Below, in pieces: positions 6,987-7,531 of a stretch of DNA of 7,531 bases. The DNA comes from Bacteroidales bacterium (lineage in GTDB: Bacteria > Bacteroidota > Bacteroidia > Bacteroidales > JAOZQN01): the NCBI GenBank assembly GCA_029938985.1, contig JAOZTW010000237.1, positions 1 through 7,531 on the forward strand. Reading direction: 5' to 3'. The notes beneath the pieces were generated by a model. It was not told the DNA's origin, ran no database searches, and saw only the letters and a list, made by a program, of their open reading frames with translations. The translations under genes and the position numbers were made by a program. Every line of letters begins with the position of its first letter. Within the stretch, counting starts at the first letter, position 1.

Positions 6987-7433
6987 CTATAAAAGCCTGT
7001 GTATAAAAAACACAGGCTTTTTTTTTTGAAATTTTAAATCAGTTATTTTTGTTTTACAAGCAAATTTCTTTTCTACATTATCATATTGTATTCCATTTAC
7101 ATTGAGCGTTGTACTAATGCTACTGTAAAAATAATCTTCGGTAACATGGTCAAGACTTTTGCCAATGCCACCTAAATGTCTATTGGTTTCTTTCATTGTT
7201 TCTTTTAGTGCTAAAGTTACTCGGTCCGATTTTTTTTGCCATTTTCTTTGACTTTCTTCGTTTTCTTTTACAAATTCTTTCTTCCTCTCTTCATATTTTT
7301 TTGTCGTTTCTATCTTCCACGCTTTTAATTCTTTTTCTGATTGCTTGTGCCACTCTTCATATTCTACTTGTTTTTTTGTTAAAATACCAAACATATTATA
7401 AACATCTTCACGTGTGTATTTTTGGTGTTCCAT
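6987..7433 (-). pseudogene. Truncated DUF3782-like coiled-coil protein (PD-(D/E)XK-associated family)
   Basis: A 148-codon frame beginning MEHQKYTREDVYNMF. Residues about 20-85 are highly charged, rich in Lys, Glu and Trp and almost certainly a coiled coil. Residues 84-105 (NRHLGGIGKS, then EDYFYSS) and 112-124 (VNGIQYDNVEKKF) match the pattern I know from Bacteroidetes proteins in which such a coiled coil precedes a PD-(D/E)XK nuclease-like core with EFDIVL...EVKY motifs. That core is absent. After TDLKFQ (131-136) the frame enters the terminator, and the final 12 residues (KKKPVFFIHRLL) are encoded by the T-run and hairpin. Full-length relatives are, from memory, about 180-230 aa. The simplest reading is loss of the 3' half by deletion, leaving a transcribed but probably inactive remnant. 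A short functional version cannot be excluded. The start is supported by a promoter 38 bases upstream; the family assignment is from memory of motifs. Confidence 0.65.
6991..7027. terminator. Bidirectional intrinsic terminator
   Basis: A 12-bp perfect stem (6991-7002 with 7010-7021, core GCCTGTGT/ACACAGGC) surrounds a 7-base A/T loop. On the plus strand it is followed by ten T (7018-7027), a strong intrinsic terminator. On the minus strand the downstream tract is TTTTATAGTTTTT, weaker but usable. It therefore ends leftward transcription of the coiled-coil gene, and it would also stop any rightward transcript from the repeat region. Unusually, the last codons of the minus-strand reading frame run through the entire hairpin. 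Confidence 0.85.
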
Positions 7434-7471
7434 ATATCTAACTTTTATTATGCAATAATAATTCTTTTGAA

Positions 7472-7479
7472 CAAAGATA
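7472..7479 (-). promoter_or_regulatory. Promoter -7 box (TATCTTTG) of the coiled-coil gene
   Basis: The minus-strand reading is TATCTTTG, a perfect and typical Bacteroidetes -7 element (TAnnTTTG), ending 38 bases before the ATG at 7433. This predicts a leader of about 30 nt. The bases expected to hold the -33 TTG are a T-rich tract (around 7495-7505) without a clear TTG. The ATG is preceded by A/T-rich sequence and no Shine-Dalgarno sequence. Confidence 0.6.
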
Positions 7480-7531
7480 CAAAAAATAAATGAAAAAAAT
7501 AGTGTTTTTATTTTTTTATTAAAATAATTAT

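Noticed and set aside
7196..7441. 81-codon plus-strand hydrophobic frame
   Set aside because: It is the antisense of the Lys/Glu-rich coiled-coil gene, which automatically reads as Leu/Phe/Ser-rich; the promoter and family motifs support the minus strand.

Overview
The window looks like a piece of a Bacteroidota (Bacteroidetes) chromosome, most likely Bacteroidales-like. The evidence is high A+T content, start codons without a recognisable Shine-Dalgarno sequence, several matches to the Bacteroidetes -7 promoter box TAnnTTTG, and the character of the three proteins. No rRNA, tRNA, CRISPR array, insertion sequence or defence cassette is visible. All three credible genes lie on the minus strand, so transcription runs right to left.

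Right side (about 6987-7531): a promoter with the box TATCTTTG drives a 148-codon gene. Its long N-terminal coiled coil and LGGIGKS...EDYFYSS motif resemble the DUF3782-like/PD-(D/E)XK-associated proteins common in Bacteroidetes. The frame ends inside an intrinsic terminator hairpin just before the expected nuclease core, so I read it as a 3'-truncated remnant.

Middle (about 6113-6986): 874 bases with no convincing gene. Its right half (about 6550-6980) is a degenerate array of roughly 120-130 bp units built on CGATTTGCAAAC-T(n) and GC-T(n) blocks. The array contains a 19-bp inverted repeat that would fold as a U-tailed hairpin in leftward RNA. Its left half carries two candidate leftward promoters, a nested palindrome and a 13-bp palindrome ahead of pyrI.

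Left and centre (80-6112): pyrI, the regulatory subunit of aspartate carbamoyltransferase, stands without pyrB in this window. Its stop codon is 36 bases upstream of a very large (1844 aa) bacterial alpha-2-macroglobulin gene with an intact CxEQ thioester, and the two are probably co-transcribed. There is no obvious functional link between nucleotide synthesis regulation and a periplasmic protease trap, so the pairing looks like a genomic accident or a lineage-specific rearrangement.

Far left (1-77): a perfect 11-bp tandem repeat starts about 3 bases after the macroglobulin stop codon and runs off the window edge.

Nothing here clearly amounts to a new multi-gene system. The items most worth a second look are the truncated coiled-coil gene with its terminator-encoded tail, the intergenic repeat array, the 11-bp minisatellite and the orphan pyrI.
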